From Elusimicrobiota bacterium (lineage in GTDB: Bacteria > Elusimicrobiota > Endomicrobiia > Endomicrobiales > Endomicrobiaceae), in contig JAIRQB010000026.1 of the NCBI GenBank assembly GCA_031256695.1, positions 1 to 7,022 on the forward strand: DNA of 7,022 nt. The letters run 5' to 3'. Under the pieces are notes generated by a model, which was not told the origin of the DNA, searched no databases, and worked only from the letters and a program-made list of their open reading frames with translations. The position numbers and the translations under genes are program-made. Positions 1 to 7,022 of this stretch are shown here, in pieces. Each line of letters opens with the position of its first letter. Positions within the stretch are counted from its first letter, which is position 1.

Positions 1-945
1 AGCAATGTCATATACAAAGCCTCTACTACTATCAATATAATCGGCAATGTAATACTCAGTTCGCATTTATATGACGGCGGGGCTATATATGCGGAAGGCA
101 GCGATATAGACTTTCAAACCTGGACTGGCGCTTTGACATTAAATATAGAGAGCAATGAGGCTCGTTATGGCGGGGCAATTTATATAGTGGGCGGCAGTGG
201 CGGCGGCAAATTAAATTTCAGCGCTGAAAATACCAATATAAAAAACAATAAGGCTCGTTTAGGCGGCGCTGTATATGGAGAGAATGGGGCATTATTGAGT
301 TTCAGTTCAATAACAAATTTATCAATAAGTGGCAATGAAGCATTAGACGGCAGAGGCGGAATCATATATGCCAAAGATTATGGCACTTTGATACAGTTTT
401 ACGATATGGGGGCTGTTTTTACAGGAAATAAAGCGCAAGAAAAAGGCGAATCAATATATTTGGAAAACAGGGCTATAATAGATATAGAGCGCTCCACTTT
501 GACATTTTTATCAAACAAAGCAAGTTCCGGCTCTGCGCTTTATATAGACAGGGGAGAATTTAAAGTTTCTAGGTCAAGTTTAGTTTTTGCCAAGAATTCT
601 TCTGTTTACAAAGGCGCTGTCTATATAGAGATGGGGACCATGTCTGTTGTTGGGAGTTCAATCTACTTTTTAGGCAATAGCGCGCAAGCCGGCTCGGGCT
701 TATATTTATTTAGCGGATATGCGGAATTTGACGGATATGAAGTTAGATTTACCAGCAATGTGGCAGACAGCAGCGGAGCGGCAATTTTTGCAGATTCAAA
801 TTCTACTGTGGTGTTTAGGACGAGACTTGTGGATTTTTCATACAACTCTTCAATGAATGGGCGCGGTATTTTATATTGGAATAATGCCGCTGTGGAATTT
901 AGCACAAATATATATAGGATAACTGCTGTAAAGAATTCAGCCTCT
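1..945 (+). repeat. N-proximal passenger: ten Pmp-type repeat units
   Basis: Residues 1-315 hold ten units whose turn motifs begin at residues 26, 57, 88, 119, 149, 177, 204, 231, 259 and 288. The first five steps are 30-31 residues and the rest 27-29. The first three turns are exact GGAIY or GGAVY. The next ones decay (GGIIY, GESIY, GSALY, KGAVY, GSGLY), while the F-x-x-N-x-A step stays clear (FTGNKA, FLSNKA, FLGNSA, FTSNVA). The tenth unit has the Trp marker (GRGILYW, W293) that ends a super-module further on, so the last five units may be a degenerate module lacking its NGGF opening. Residues 1-25 are the tail of a unit that starts upstream. The predicted fold is a parallel beta-helix. Confidence 0.82.
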
Positions 946-3900
946 AATGGAGGATTTTTATATTTAAGCGATAAAGATTTTGTAATAAAGTCAACGATAG
1001 CCGATATTATAGGCAATCAGGCTTCAGTTGACGGCGGAGCCTTATATTTGACGAATGCTCAGATAGATTTTGAAGTATTGTCTACTGTGACTTTTGAAGG
1101 AAATAAGGCAGGCAGAAATGGCGGCGCTGTATATTTGGACAATTCTACGGGTATTTTTAGAGGAACTACAATCAATTTTACCAGCAATGTAGCGGTAGAC
1201 GGCGGGGCTATTTATGCAAAAGGCGGCAGCGACATCATATTTTTAAATGAGAATATATATTTTGAATGGAATACATCAATTAACGGAAACGGCGTCATCA
1301 GATGGGAAGACAGCGTTTTAAATTTCAGCAATATGCAAAAAATGGCGGCATATAAAAATCAGGCTTTAAATGGAGGATTTTTATATTTAAATGACAAGAC
1401 TTTGGTATTTAATACAAATATCTTAATAGCCAGCAATACTGCAAGCAGCAGCGCTCTTGTAAGCGATGCAGGCGACGGCGGCGGCTTATATTTGAAGAAT
1501 GCCAGCGGTATAGATTTTACCGATGCTTCCACAATAGTTTTTGCCGGCAATATTGCAGCAAGAGCAGGCGGCGCTATCTATTTGACAAATAGCGAAGGAA
1601 CTTTTGCCGGTTGGGATATAAACTTTTTTGGAAATACGGCGGAAACTGCGGGCGGGGCAATTTATGCCGTTAGCGGTTCTTCTATAACTTTTAGCAATAC
1701 AAGGACTATTTTTGACAACAATGAAACTATGTCAGGCAATGGCGTAGTATTTTGGGAAGACAGTAATGTGATTTTTGCCAATGTGGTATTTTTAAGAGCA
1801 TTAAATAACAGGGCTGTAAACGGCGGTTTTTTATATTTAAACAATAGGACTATGAGATTTGAGACTAATACCTATATAGCCTCAAATACGGCAAAGGCAG
1901 GCAATGGCGGCGCTATATATTTAAGTAATGCCGAAATGACTGTAAACAGAGACAGATTAGGCGAAAGAATTGAATTTTCCAGCAATGTTGCTAAAAGCTC
2001 TGTCGGACGTTTTGGCATTGGCAATGGCGGCGCTGTGTATGCAGACCGCTCAAATATGTCTGTATTTGGGACGACAGTTGTTTTCTATGGCAATATAGCG
2101 GAATCAGCCGGCTCTGCAATATATGGAATAGATTCCAGGATATTGATAGAAAGCGAATACACTTTTTTCAGATTAAATAAGAGCAGCGGAAATGGGACAA
2201 TATATATAGAGAGGTCATTTTTAGATATAGGGCGCGACCGTCCTTTGCAGGAATTGGAGATAACAAGCAATACAGCAGGCAATGGCGGCTTTTTATATAT
2301 AAAGGAAGGCGGTTTTAACTATAAAATATCCGCTGGAATAATAAATATGAGCAGCAATACCGCTGTTGGCAATATGTCGGGCAGCGGCGACGGCGGAGTA
2401 TTGTATTTAGAAAACAGTTCAATCACTTTTGAAGGGAAAGGCGTGGAATGGGAATACAATAGGGCGCTTTCAAGCGGCGGCGCATTGTATATGACTGCTT
2501 CCAAGTCTGAGATGTCTGAAACCTCTTCTGTTTTTAGAGGCAATAGGTCGCAATACGGCGGCGGCGCTATCTATGCAGGAAACGGCTCTATAATTTCTTT
2601 CAGAAATAAGGGAATCCTTTTTGACAAAAATATATCTGAAAACGGCGACGGCATAATATATTGGAAAAACAGCGTTTTATCTTTTGGAAATGGAGTTGAA
2701 TTGCTGACGGCTTCAAGCAATACTGCAAACAATGGCGGCTTTTTATATATAGACGGCGCAATTTTTAATTATGACACTAAATCAATTTTTACATTCAATA
2801 GCGCAAGAGGCGCAGAGGTCAACGGAATTAGGGAGAATGGCAGCGGCGGCGCAATTTATATGAATGCTTCCACTGTAAATTTCAGCGGAAGGGCAGAACT
2901 TGAGTGGAGTTATAACTATGCAGTTTCAAGCGGCGGCGCTTTGATTGCAAATAAGCAGAGTTTTGGAGATTTCAGAGGGGCGGAATTAAAATTTGCTTAC
3001 AATACAGCCGAATACGGCGGAGGAGCCGTCTATGTCGCAGGCGGTTCTACTTTGATTTTCAGCAATAATCATTTAATTTTTGAAGGCAATAGGTCTATAC
3101 ACGGCAATGGCGTTTTGACTTGGGACAGCAATTCAAGAGTGATTTTTGACGATTCTATGAGCAATTTAGACGCTATAAGGAATACTGCTGTAAACGGCGG
3201 ATATATATATGTTAGAGACGGATATTTAGAAGTTGACAATATAGAGACGCGGATGATAAACAATACCGCTGAAGAAAACGGCGGCGCCATATATGCCGAG
3301 AGGTCTACGATAGTCTTTACCATACCCAACCTTCTCTATTTTGAATTAAATACTGCTATGGACTCCCGCGCGCTCGGTTTTGGCGGCTCAATATATTCAA
3401 GTTATACTTATATACTGTTTAAGGGATTAGATTTGTTTTTCACTTCAAATTCTGCTGTAGCAGGCGCGGGCATATATGGAGATTGGCAGACTCACATCCT
3501 ATTTGATAATAAGCATATTGAATTTATAAGTAATGTAGGGCTTTTAGGTTCGCTCGGCGTCAATCATAATTCTTTTGCTGAGTTTAGTGGCAATATTGAT
3601 ATTTTGAAGACATCGGCAAATTGGATGTCAAGCGGAGGTTTTATCTATGCGCAAGGCGCTTCATTGATAACGATAGATGCCAAAGAAGTTCAGATACTCA
3701 GTAATATATCAACTAATGCAGGCGGCGCTTTTTATATTGTTGATAATTCAACGGTCATTTTTGGCGGCAATACTAAAATGGCTGTCAGTTCAAATACGGC
3801 AAAGTTTGGCATAGGCGGCGCAATTTATACAAGCGCTTCATATATGGAAATGAATGCCAATGAAGAGATGTTTAGATATAACTATTCTTTAAGTTCAGGC

Positions 3901-6900
3901 GGCGCCGTATATGCGGCTTGGGGTTCAACTATAGTTTTCAACGGCGATTATGTGAGATTTTATGACAATACTGCTGAAATGGGCGATGGGACAATCTTCT
4001 GGAGCAAGAGTTTAATAGAATTTACAAACAGAATGCAGAAATTGGAAGCAGTAAACAATACCGCTGTAAACGGCGGTTTCGTTTATGTCTATGACGGGAA
4101 ATTTAATTTGGATACTAATGCTTATTTTGCAGTAAATACAGCCAGTTCAGGCAGCGGCGGGGCATTTTATCTAAATCAATCAACTATAACTTTCAGCGCA
4201 AATGCAGGCGTTGATTTTGAAGCAAATATCGCCAGCGTAACGGGCGGCGCTATTTTCTCTACATCTTCTTTGATAGTTTTTGAATTCAATTCAGGCGTCA
4301 ATTTTAAAGACAATACTGCAAGGTCTGGCGGCGCTATAGGCGCAATCAATTCAATTGTAGATTTTAACACTGATATGGAATTTGCCCGAAATACGGCTAT
4401 GAAAGACAATAATGGAGTAGGCGGACGTGGCGGCGCTATTTATTTGGGCGGCGGCGGGAATATAATGATGTTGCGCGGACGCAATATGCTCTTTGACAGC
4501 AATATAAGTTATTCAAGCGGCGGCGCTATTTATATAGGCGATGACAATAATCTTTTGGGTTTTGACAAATCAGCAGGAATTTTTACAAACAATACAGCCT
4601 CAGATGCCGGCGGCGGCGTATATTTAGAGAGCAGGTCAACTTTTAGCATAAATGAATCCAATATGGAGTTTGGATACAATCTCGCCCTCAATGGCGGCGC
4701 TATAAATTTACAAAATGACGGCTGGTGGAGCGTTGAGCGCAGTTTTGTGGATTTCAATAATAATAGCGCGAGCGGATTAGGCGGCGGGGCGCTGTTTATG
4801 GGAACATTTGCAAGGGGACAAGTCTCTAACAGCGCAATGCAATTTATAAACAATGCGGCAAGCAGCGGCGGCGCAGTTCATATGACAGGGCAGACTTGGC
4901 TTGGTTTTAGCGCTTCAACGGTAATATATGACAGAAATCAATTCAGCAATGTAGGCGGCGGCATTTTTATAAATAACGGCTCTACTATGATTTATAACAA
5001 TAGGTCAGTAGTGTATTTCAGCAGCAATATAGCGGCAAGCAGCGGCGGGGCAATTTATGCTACGGGAGATTCTTATATAGATTTTGATGTTGATTTATTG
5101 GAATTCAGATATAACCGCAGCATAAATGGATACGGCGTAGTTTATGAGGATGCCGTTTCAACTGTGGATTTTTCAAAGGCAAAACATATAAGGGCTATAG
5201 GCAATGACGCTTTAGTAGGCGGTTTCTTATATATTGACGGGCGCATAAAGAATATAAACGGCATTTTAGAAGTTATAGAAAATACGGCTCGCTCAGGCGG
5301 CGGCGGCGGTATGAATATAATAAATGCATCAGATGTAAATTTGGCGGGTTATTCTAGTTATTTTATAAGCAATACGGCGGTAACAAGCGGCAGCGCCATA
5401 TATTTAGACAATAACAGCAAAATGACTCTTACTTCTAAAGAAGTAAAGGTAAATTATAATAGGACTTCAAATAGCGGTTCCGGCGCTGGGGCAATTTATG
5501 TCGGCGCTTCAAGCATAATTTTTTCAGGCATTTATAATGGAGTCAACAAATTGGAAGCGCTCGGCAATAGCCACACAGAAGGCGGTTTTATGTATATCTT
5601 AAACGGCTATGCCAACATAGATGCGGGTCTTTTGATACACGACAATGAAGCGGGAGTATACGGCGGAAGCGGAAAAGGCGGAGCATTTTACGTAGAAAAT
5701 GGATATTTGAGATTAGGGCAAGGATGGGCAAGTGAAACGAGCGAAATATCGGGCAATAAGGCTTTTGGCAAAGGCGGCGCGGTTTATGTTTTAAATTCTA
5801 CTGTTTCAATAGAAGCGGAAGTAATGGATGTCGTATTTGAGAATAATATCAATCAAATCAGCGGAGCAATATCTGAAAATGATTTATATATGGACGAACA
5901 CAGTTATGCCATCTTGCGCGTCCAGCAAAACAATGTCAACAGCAATGTGAGATTAAAAATGCTGAGCGGTATTATTGGAACATCAACTGACAGCAAGATA
6001 GACAAGAGCGGGACGGGAGTTTTGGAATTAGGCGGTTTTATACGCTATGGCGGGCTTCTTTCTTTAAAAGAAGGCGCTATAGAAATCAACAAGGAAAGGA
6101 CCACCTTGGTATCTTTTGACAAAATGAATATAGATGCAGGGGCAAGATATGGGACATTATTGCATAGCGGAATTCATCAAACTTGGACGGGGTATGCCGA
6201 TATAAAAGGCATTTTGGAGACGGGCATAGATTATATAGGCGGCGAAGGCGACCTTTTTATGAGCGAAGGCGCTATAGATTTGGATTTAAATACCAGCAGC
6301 CTTACTTTCAAGGCTCATAATTTTACAAGCAGGCAAGGGAACGATGCAAAGCAGGGAGTAATGAGCATAACTATAGTGCGCGCTCCCGTTATAAACGGAT
6401 ATTTCAGCAATTATATCGGCGACAGCATTTTTGAAAGCGCGCCTGACAATCCTTTGTGGTCGCGCTACAGCATAAAATATATAAAAGGCGGCAGCGATGG
6501 ATATGACAGAGTGAATTTGGAAGTGGAATCAGAGTTTAAATTTGGCGGCGCAATTTTTGATATGACGCATAATCAAAACGAAATAGCGCGCTCAATAGAA
6601 AATGTCAAAGAGACCAATAAATTAAATCCGTTTTTATCATCTTTGGCTGAGAGAATTAGGGCGGAATATGAAGACCCTGCCAAGTCTTATAAGAATTATG
6701 CTGAAATAAAACAAATTTTTGACTCTATGACAGGCAAGTTCACAATCAATATGATAACGCAGGCGGCAAATAGCGGAAAAGAGAGTTTATACACTAAAGT
6801 AAAAGAGGCTTTGCGGGAAGAGGACAGGCAGACTATTTTGCAATCTATTTGGATAGAAGGCGGCGGTTTGCAGATAAAAAGAGACGGCGAGATAGGCTAT

Positions 6901-7022
6901 GGAGAGGGATATAGATTGTTCGGAGAGCGTTTAAGGGCTGGTTTCCCATTGTGGAGGGGCGACCACGATTTAGGATTATTTTTCGGATACAGCAATTTTG
7001 AAATCAAAGAGGGACCAGACAG
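1..7022 (+). CDS. Giant autotransporter with Pmp-like GGA/FxxN repeats (partial at both ends)
   Basis: Frame 1 is open for 2340 codons with no stop, so the start, signal peptide and stop codon all lie outside the window. The visible part alone is about 250 kDa. In order it shows about 66 units of 27-40 residues with GGAIY-type turns and FxxN steps (residues 1 to about 1957), a PATR-like C-terminal passenger (about 1961-2187), a helical linker with a THNQNEIARSIE motif (2188-2283), and the first strands of an autotransporter barrel from W2284. Known of the family: the barrel inserts in the outer membrane and the passenger is exported as a beta-helical rod. Inferred: an adhesin or surface-coat protein; no protease triad or ligand motif was seen. 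The composition is odd: no cysteine at all, and only two prolines (P748, P1109) before P2129. Roughly 200 residues of barrel should follow downstream. I do not recognise a named gene. Confidence 0.93.
946..1368 (+). repeat. Super-module 1 (141 residues)
   Basis: Turns begin at residues 317 (GGFLY), 345 (GGALY), 374 (GGAVY), 401 (GGAIY) and about 430 (NGVIRW, W435). This is the shortest and most regular of the seven modules, with no enlarged loop, so it is the best template for aligning the others. Its opening 22 bases are identical to those of super-module 2. Confidence 0.72.
1369..1818 (+). repeat. Super-module 2 (150 residues)
   Basis: Turns begin at residues 458 (GGFLY), 493 (GGGLY), 523 (GGAIY), 551 (GGAIY) and 580 (NGVVFW, W585). 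The extra length is a loop at about residues 482-492 rich in Ser, Ala, Asp and Gly, lying just before the second turn. Confidence 0.72.
1819..2280 (+). repeat. Super-module 3 (154 residues, Trp marker lost)
   Basis: Turns begin at residues 608 (GGFLY), 636 (GGAIY), 676 (GGAVY), 704 (GSAIY) and 731 (NGTIY). The second unit is 40 residues, the longest in the array, with a charged stretch around residues 650-657 and a loop at 666-674. The fifth unit has Ile736 where the other modules have Trp. The same unit carries P748, one of only two prolines in the repeat region. Confidence 0.7.
2281..2730 (+). repeat. Super-module 4 (150 residues)
   Basis: Turns begin at residues 762 (GGFLY), 798 (GGVLY), 826 (GGALY), 854 (GGAIY) and 883 (DGIIYW, W888). 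A Gly/Ser/Asn/Met loop at about residues 790-797 lengthens the first unit. The first 21 bases are identical to those opening super-module 5. Confidence 0.72.
2731..3192 (+). repeat. Super-module 5 (154 residues)
   Basis: Turns begin at residues 912 (GGFLY), 949 (GGAIY), 978 (GGALI), 1007 (GGAVY) and 1036 (NGVLTW, W1041). As in super-module 4, the first unit is stretched (37 residues) by a polar loop at about 936-948. The third turn has Ile in place of the usual Tyr. Confidence 0.72.
3193..3630 (+). repeat. Super-module 6 (146 residues, degenerate end)
   Basis: Turns begin at residues 1066 (GGYIY), 1094 (GGAIY), 1128 (GGSIY), 1155 (GAGIY) and about 1183 (GSLGV). This module departs most from consensus. 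Its opening has Tyr1068 instead of Phe, it contains P1109, and its fifth unit lacks both the G-x-G turn and the Trp, although the spacing to the next landmark is kept. Confidence 0.66.
3631..4068 (+). repeat. Super-module 7 (146 residues)
   Basis: Turns begin at residues 1212 (GGFIY), 1241 (GGAFY), 1272 (GGAIY), 1300 (GGAVY) and 1329 (DGTIFW, W1334). The module is regular, with steps of 29, 31, 28, 29 and 29 residues. It is the last one to follow the five-unit rule before a long stretch that breaks it. Confidence 0.72.
4069..5214 (+). repeat. Thirteen-unit passenger stretch with a broken superperiod
   Basis: Residues 1357-1738 open with NGGFVY. They then run through units whose turns begin at 1386, 1415, 1443, 1477, 1507, 1537, 1565, 1595, 1623, 1652, 1682 and about 1711 before the next GGF at 1740. 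The basic step stays at 27-34 residues, but no NGGF landmark or Trp marker appears where the five-unit rule would put one. Only the last unit (NGYGVVYE, with Glu1716 in the Trp position) resembles a module end. The stretch is richer in strict GGA turns than elsewhere and has several aromatic-poor ends (GGAIG, GGAIN, GGAVH). Thirteen is two short of three modules, so unit-sized deletions, or insertion of simple units, could explain it. Confidence 0.76.
5215..5880 (+). repeat. C-proximal repeat units ending the beta-helix array
   Basis: Residues 1739-1960 contain a four-unit module (GGFLY at 1740, a Gly-rich turn at about 1768, GSAIY at 1797, AGAIY at about 1829). The next landmark, GGFMY, is at 1861, followed by units at 1893 (GGAFY), 1925 (GGAVY) and a faint last one at about 1954 (SGAIS). 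Instead of a Trp marker, the four-unit module ends with a short segment around residues 1839-1860 that keeps the N-K-L-E-A step typical of module ends. Past residue 1957 the GGA/FxxN pattern stops, so this is taken as the end of the array. Confidence 0.75.
5296..5310 (+). repeat. In-frame GGC microsatellite (five Gly codons)
   Basis: Four GGC codons and one GGT encode five glycines in a row at residues 1766-1770, replacing the normal GGA turn. Slippage here would add or remove glycines without changing the frame. A shorter tract (GGC three times, then GGG) lies at 4447-4458, residues 1483-1486. Confidence 0.7.
5881..6561 (+). other. C-terminal passenger region with PATR-like segment
   Basis: Residues 1961-2187 are non-repetitive and link the array to the export unit. 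Residues 2000-2030 read IDKSGTGVLELGG, then a GLLSLKEGAIEI segment. This matches the general form (lysine-x-G-x-G-x-L-x-L-x-G, then G-x-L-x-V-x-x-G) of passenger-associated transport repeats found near the C-terminus of autotransporter passengers, where they help fold and export the rod. Further strands follow, including TIVRAPVINGYF (2124-2135) and DRVNLEVESEF (2169-2179), whose form is common just before the linker. Proline appears here again (2129 and after), another sign of a change of fold. The PATR match is by eye and needs a profile search. A GGAIF at 2182-2186 is outside the regular spacing and is probably coincidental. Confidence 0.62.
6562..6849 (+). other. Helical linker of the autotransporter translocator
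   Basis: Residues 2188-2283 are rich in Lys, Glu, Asn, Gln and Ala, with almost no Gly-Gly turns, and look mainly alpha-helical. The THNQNEIARSIENV motif matches the x-N-Q-x-x-V-A-x-A-L-D type motif that many autotransporters carry before the barrel. The IFDSMTGKFTINMITQAA segment (2239-2256) occupies the place of their 'al..lsGe....' segment. In characterised autotransporters this helix sits in the barrel pore and is the site of passenger cleavage when cleavage occurs. No cleavage site is evident here. Confidence 0.72.
6850..7022 (+). other. Start of autotransporter outer-membrane beta-barrel (truncated by window)
   Basis: From W2284 the sequence shows amphipathic strands with alternating hydrophobic and aromatic residues: WIEGGGLQI, a Gly-rich charged turn, RLFGERLRAGFPLW, and DHDLGLFFGYSNFEI. 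This is the typical opening of the autotransporter barrel family, where W..g, then G..dg..g, then a G.....G.d....., then lG...gys, mark the first strands. Only 57 of the usual 250 or so residues are present. The remaining strands and the C-terminal aromatic residue used for insertion by the BAM machinery must lie downstream. Confidence 0.82.

Larger units (their letters stand above)
946..4068 (+). repeat. Seven tandem five-unit super-modules of the passenger
   Basis: Residues 316-1356 are a second-level repeat. Landmarks of the form NGG[FY]-[LIV]-Y (SGGFIY in the seventh) begin at residues 316, 457, 607, 761, 911, 1065 and 1211, and the next copy is at 1357. The spacings are 141, 150, 154, 150, 154, 146 and 146. 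Between every pair there are exactly five GGA-type units of about 29 residues. The length differences sit mainly in one unit near the module's start, which stretches to 34-40 residues with Gly/Ser/Asn-rich loops. The fifth unit usually reads [NDR]-G-[VIT]-[ILV]-x-W. Module sequences have diverged, so the duplications are old, but the pattern is kept. I infer a rod built of stacked, equivalent segments. Unit starts were counted by eye and may shift by one or two residues. Confidence 0.8.

Noticed and set aside
663..1016. A 117-codon open frame on the minus strand, the longest of several minus-strand ORFs of 60-117 codons across the window
   Set aside because: These are antisense shadows. The repeated GGC GGC GCT ATT TAT codons read in reverse give Ala/Pro/Tyr-rich frames with APP motifs at the repeat spacing. 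They have no domain of their own and all lie inside the continuous + strand gene.
1801..2170. Homopolymer tracts that could cause phase variation
   Set aside because: The longest runs seen by eye are about six T (near 1627, 1829 and 2163), with no poly-G longer than four. These are short for efficient slipped-strand switching, and the frame is intact through all of them.
3301..3640. Possible pseudogene or frameshift where super-module 6 becomes degenerate
   Set aside because: The reading frame stays open, the unit spacing is kept, and the regular pattern resumes in the same frame in super-module 7, so this is divergence, not a frameshift.
4530..4853. A 107-codon minus-strand open frame
   Set aside because: Same antisense origin: its APP-like motifs mirror the GGA turns of the sense strand, and stops are rare because the sense gene has few Leu CTA/TTA or Ser TCA codons in the matching positions.
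1..5880. CRISPR array or tandem DNA satellite, suggested by the regular spacing of about 88 bases
   Set aside because: The spacing is of protein motifs in an unbroken reading frame. Repeat copies differ in DNA sequence, no conserved 20-40 base direct repeat recurs with unique spacers, and third positions vary.
6544..6558. An extra GGAIF motif that could be another passenger repeat unit
   Set aside because: It lies far beyond the last regular unit, has no FxxN partner at the expected distance, and adjoins the helical linker.

Overview
The whole window is one reading frame. Frame 1 of the + strand is open from base 1 to base 7022: 2340 codons with no stop, no start I can place, and both ends cut by the window. 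I read it codon by codon and found no frameshift. The product is the middle and C-terminal part of a very large secreted surface protein of the type Va (classical autotransporter) class. It has a huge repetitive passenger, then a helical linker, then the first strands of an outer-membrane beta-barrel. There is no intergenic space, RNA gene, promoter, terminator or mobile element in the window.

Layout by residue of the frame (residue 1 = base 1). Residues 1 to about 1957 are about 66 repeat units averaging 29-30 residues. Each has a GG-A-[IVLF]-Y type turn and usually a later F-x-x-N plus an [NS]-x-A step. This is the GGA(I,L,V)/FxxN signature of chlamydial polymorphic membrane protein (Pmp) repeats, and it predicts a right-handed parallel beta-helix. 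The units are ordered in a second level: residues 316-1356 are seven consecutive five-unit super-modules of 141-154 residues. In most of them the fifth unit carries a Trp, 22-24 residues before an NGGF-[LIV]-Y landmark that opens the next module. Residues 1357-1738 are 13 units with only one degenerate marker, and residues 1739-1859 are a four-unit module. About residues 1961-2187 are the C-terminal passenger region, with a PATR-like segment. Residues 2188-2283 are the helical linker, and 2284-2340 are the start of the barrel.

The organism is a diderm bacterium with moderately AT-rich DNA and a preference for ATA, TTA, GGC and AGC codons. The combination of Pmp-type repeats, no cysteine and a classical autotransporter barrel would suit a host- or gut-associated lineage such as Elusimicrobiota (Elusimicrobium/Endomicrobium). 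That is an impression, not something the sequence proves. Chlamydiae are less likely because their Pmps are usually cysteine-rich.

The parts act in order: the barrel inserts into the outer membrane, the linker occupies its pore, the C-terminal passenger nucleates folding, and the repeat rod is threaded out to the cell surface. The likely role is adhesion or surface masking, but nothing in the window identifies a ligand. The most unusual feature is the strict five-unit superperiod and its local breaks.
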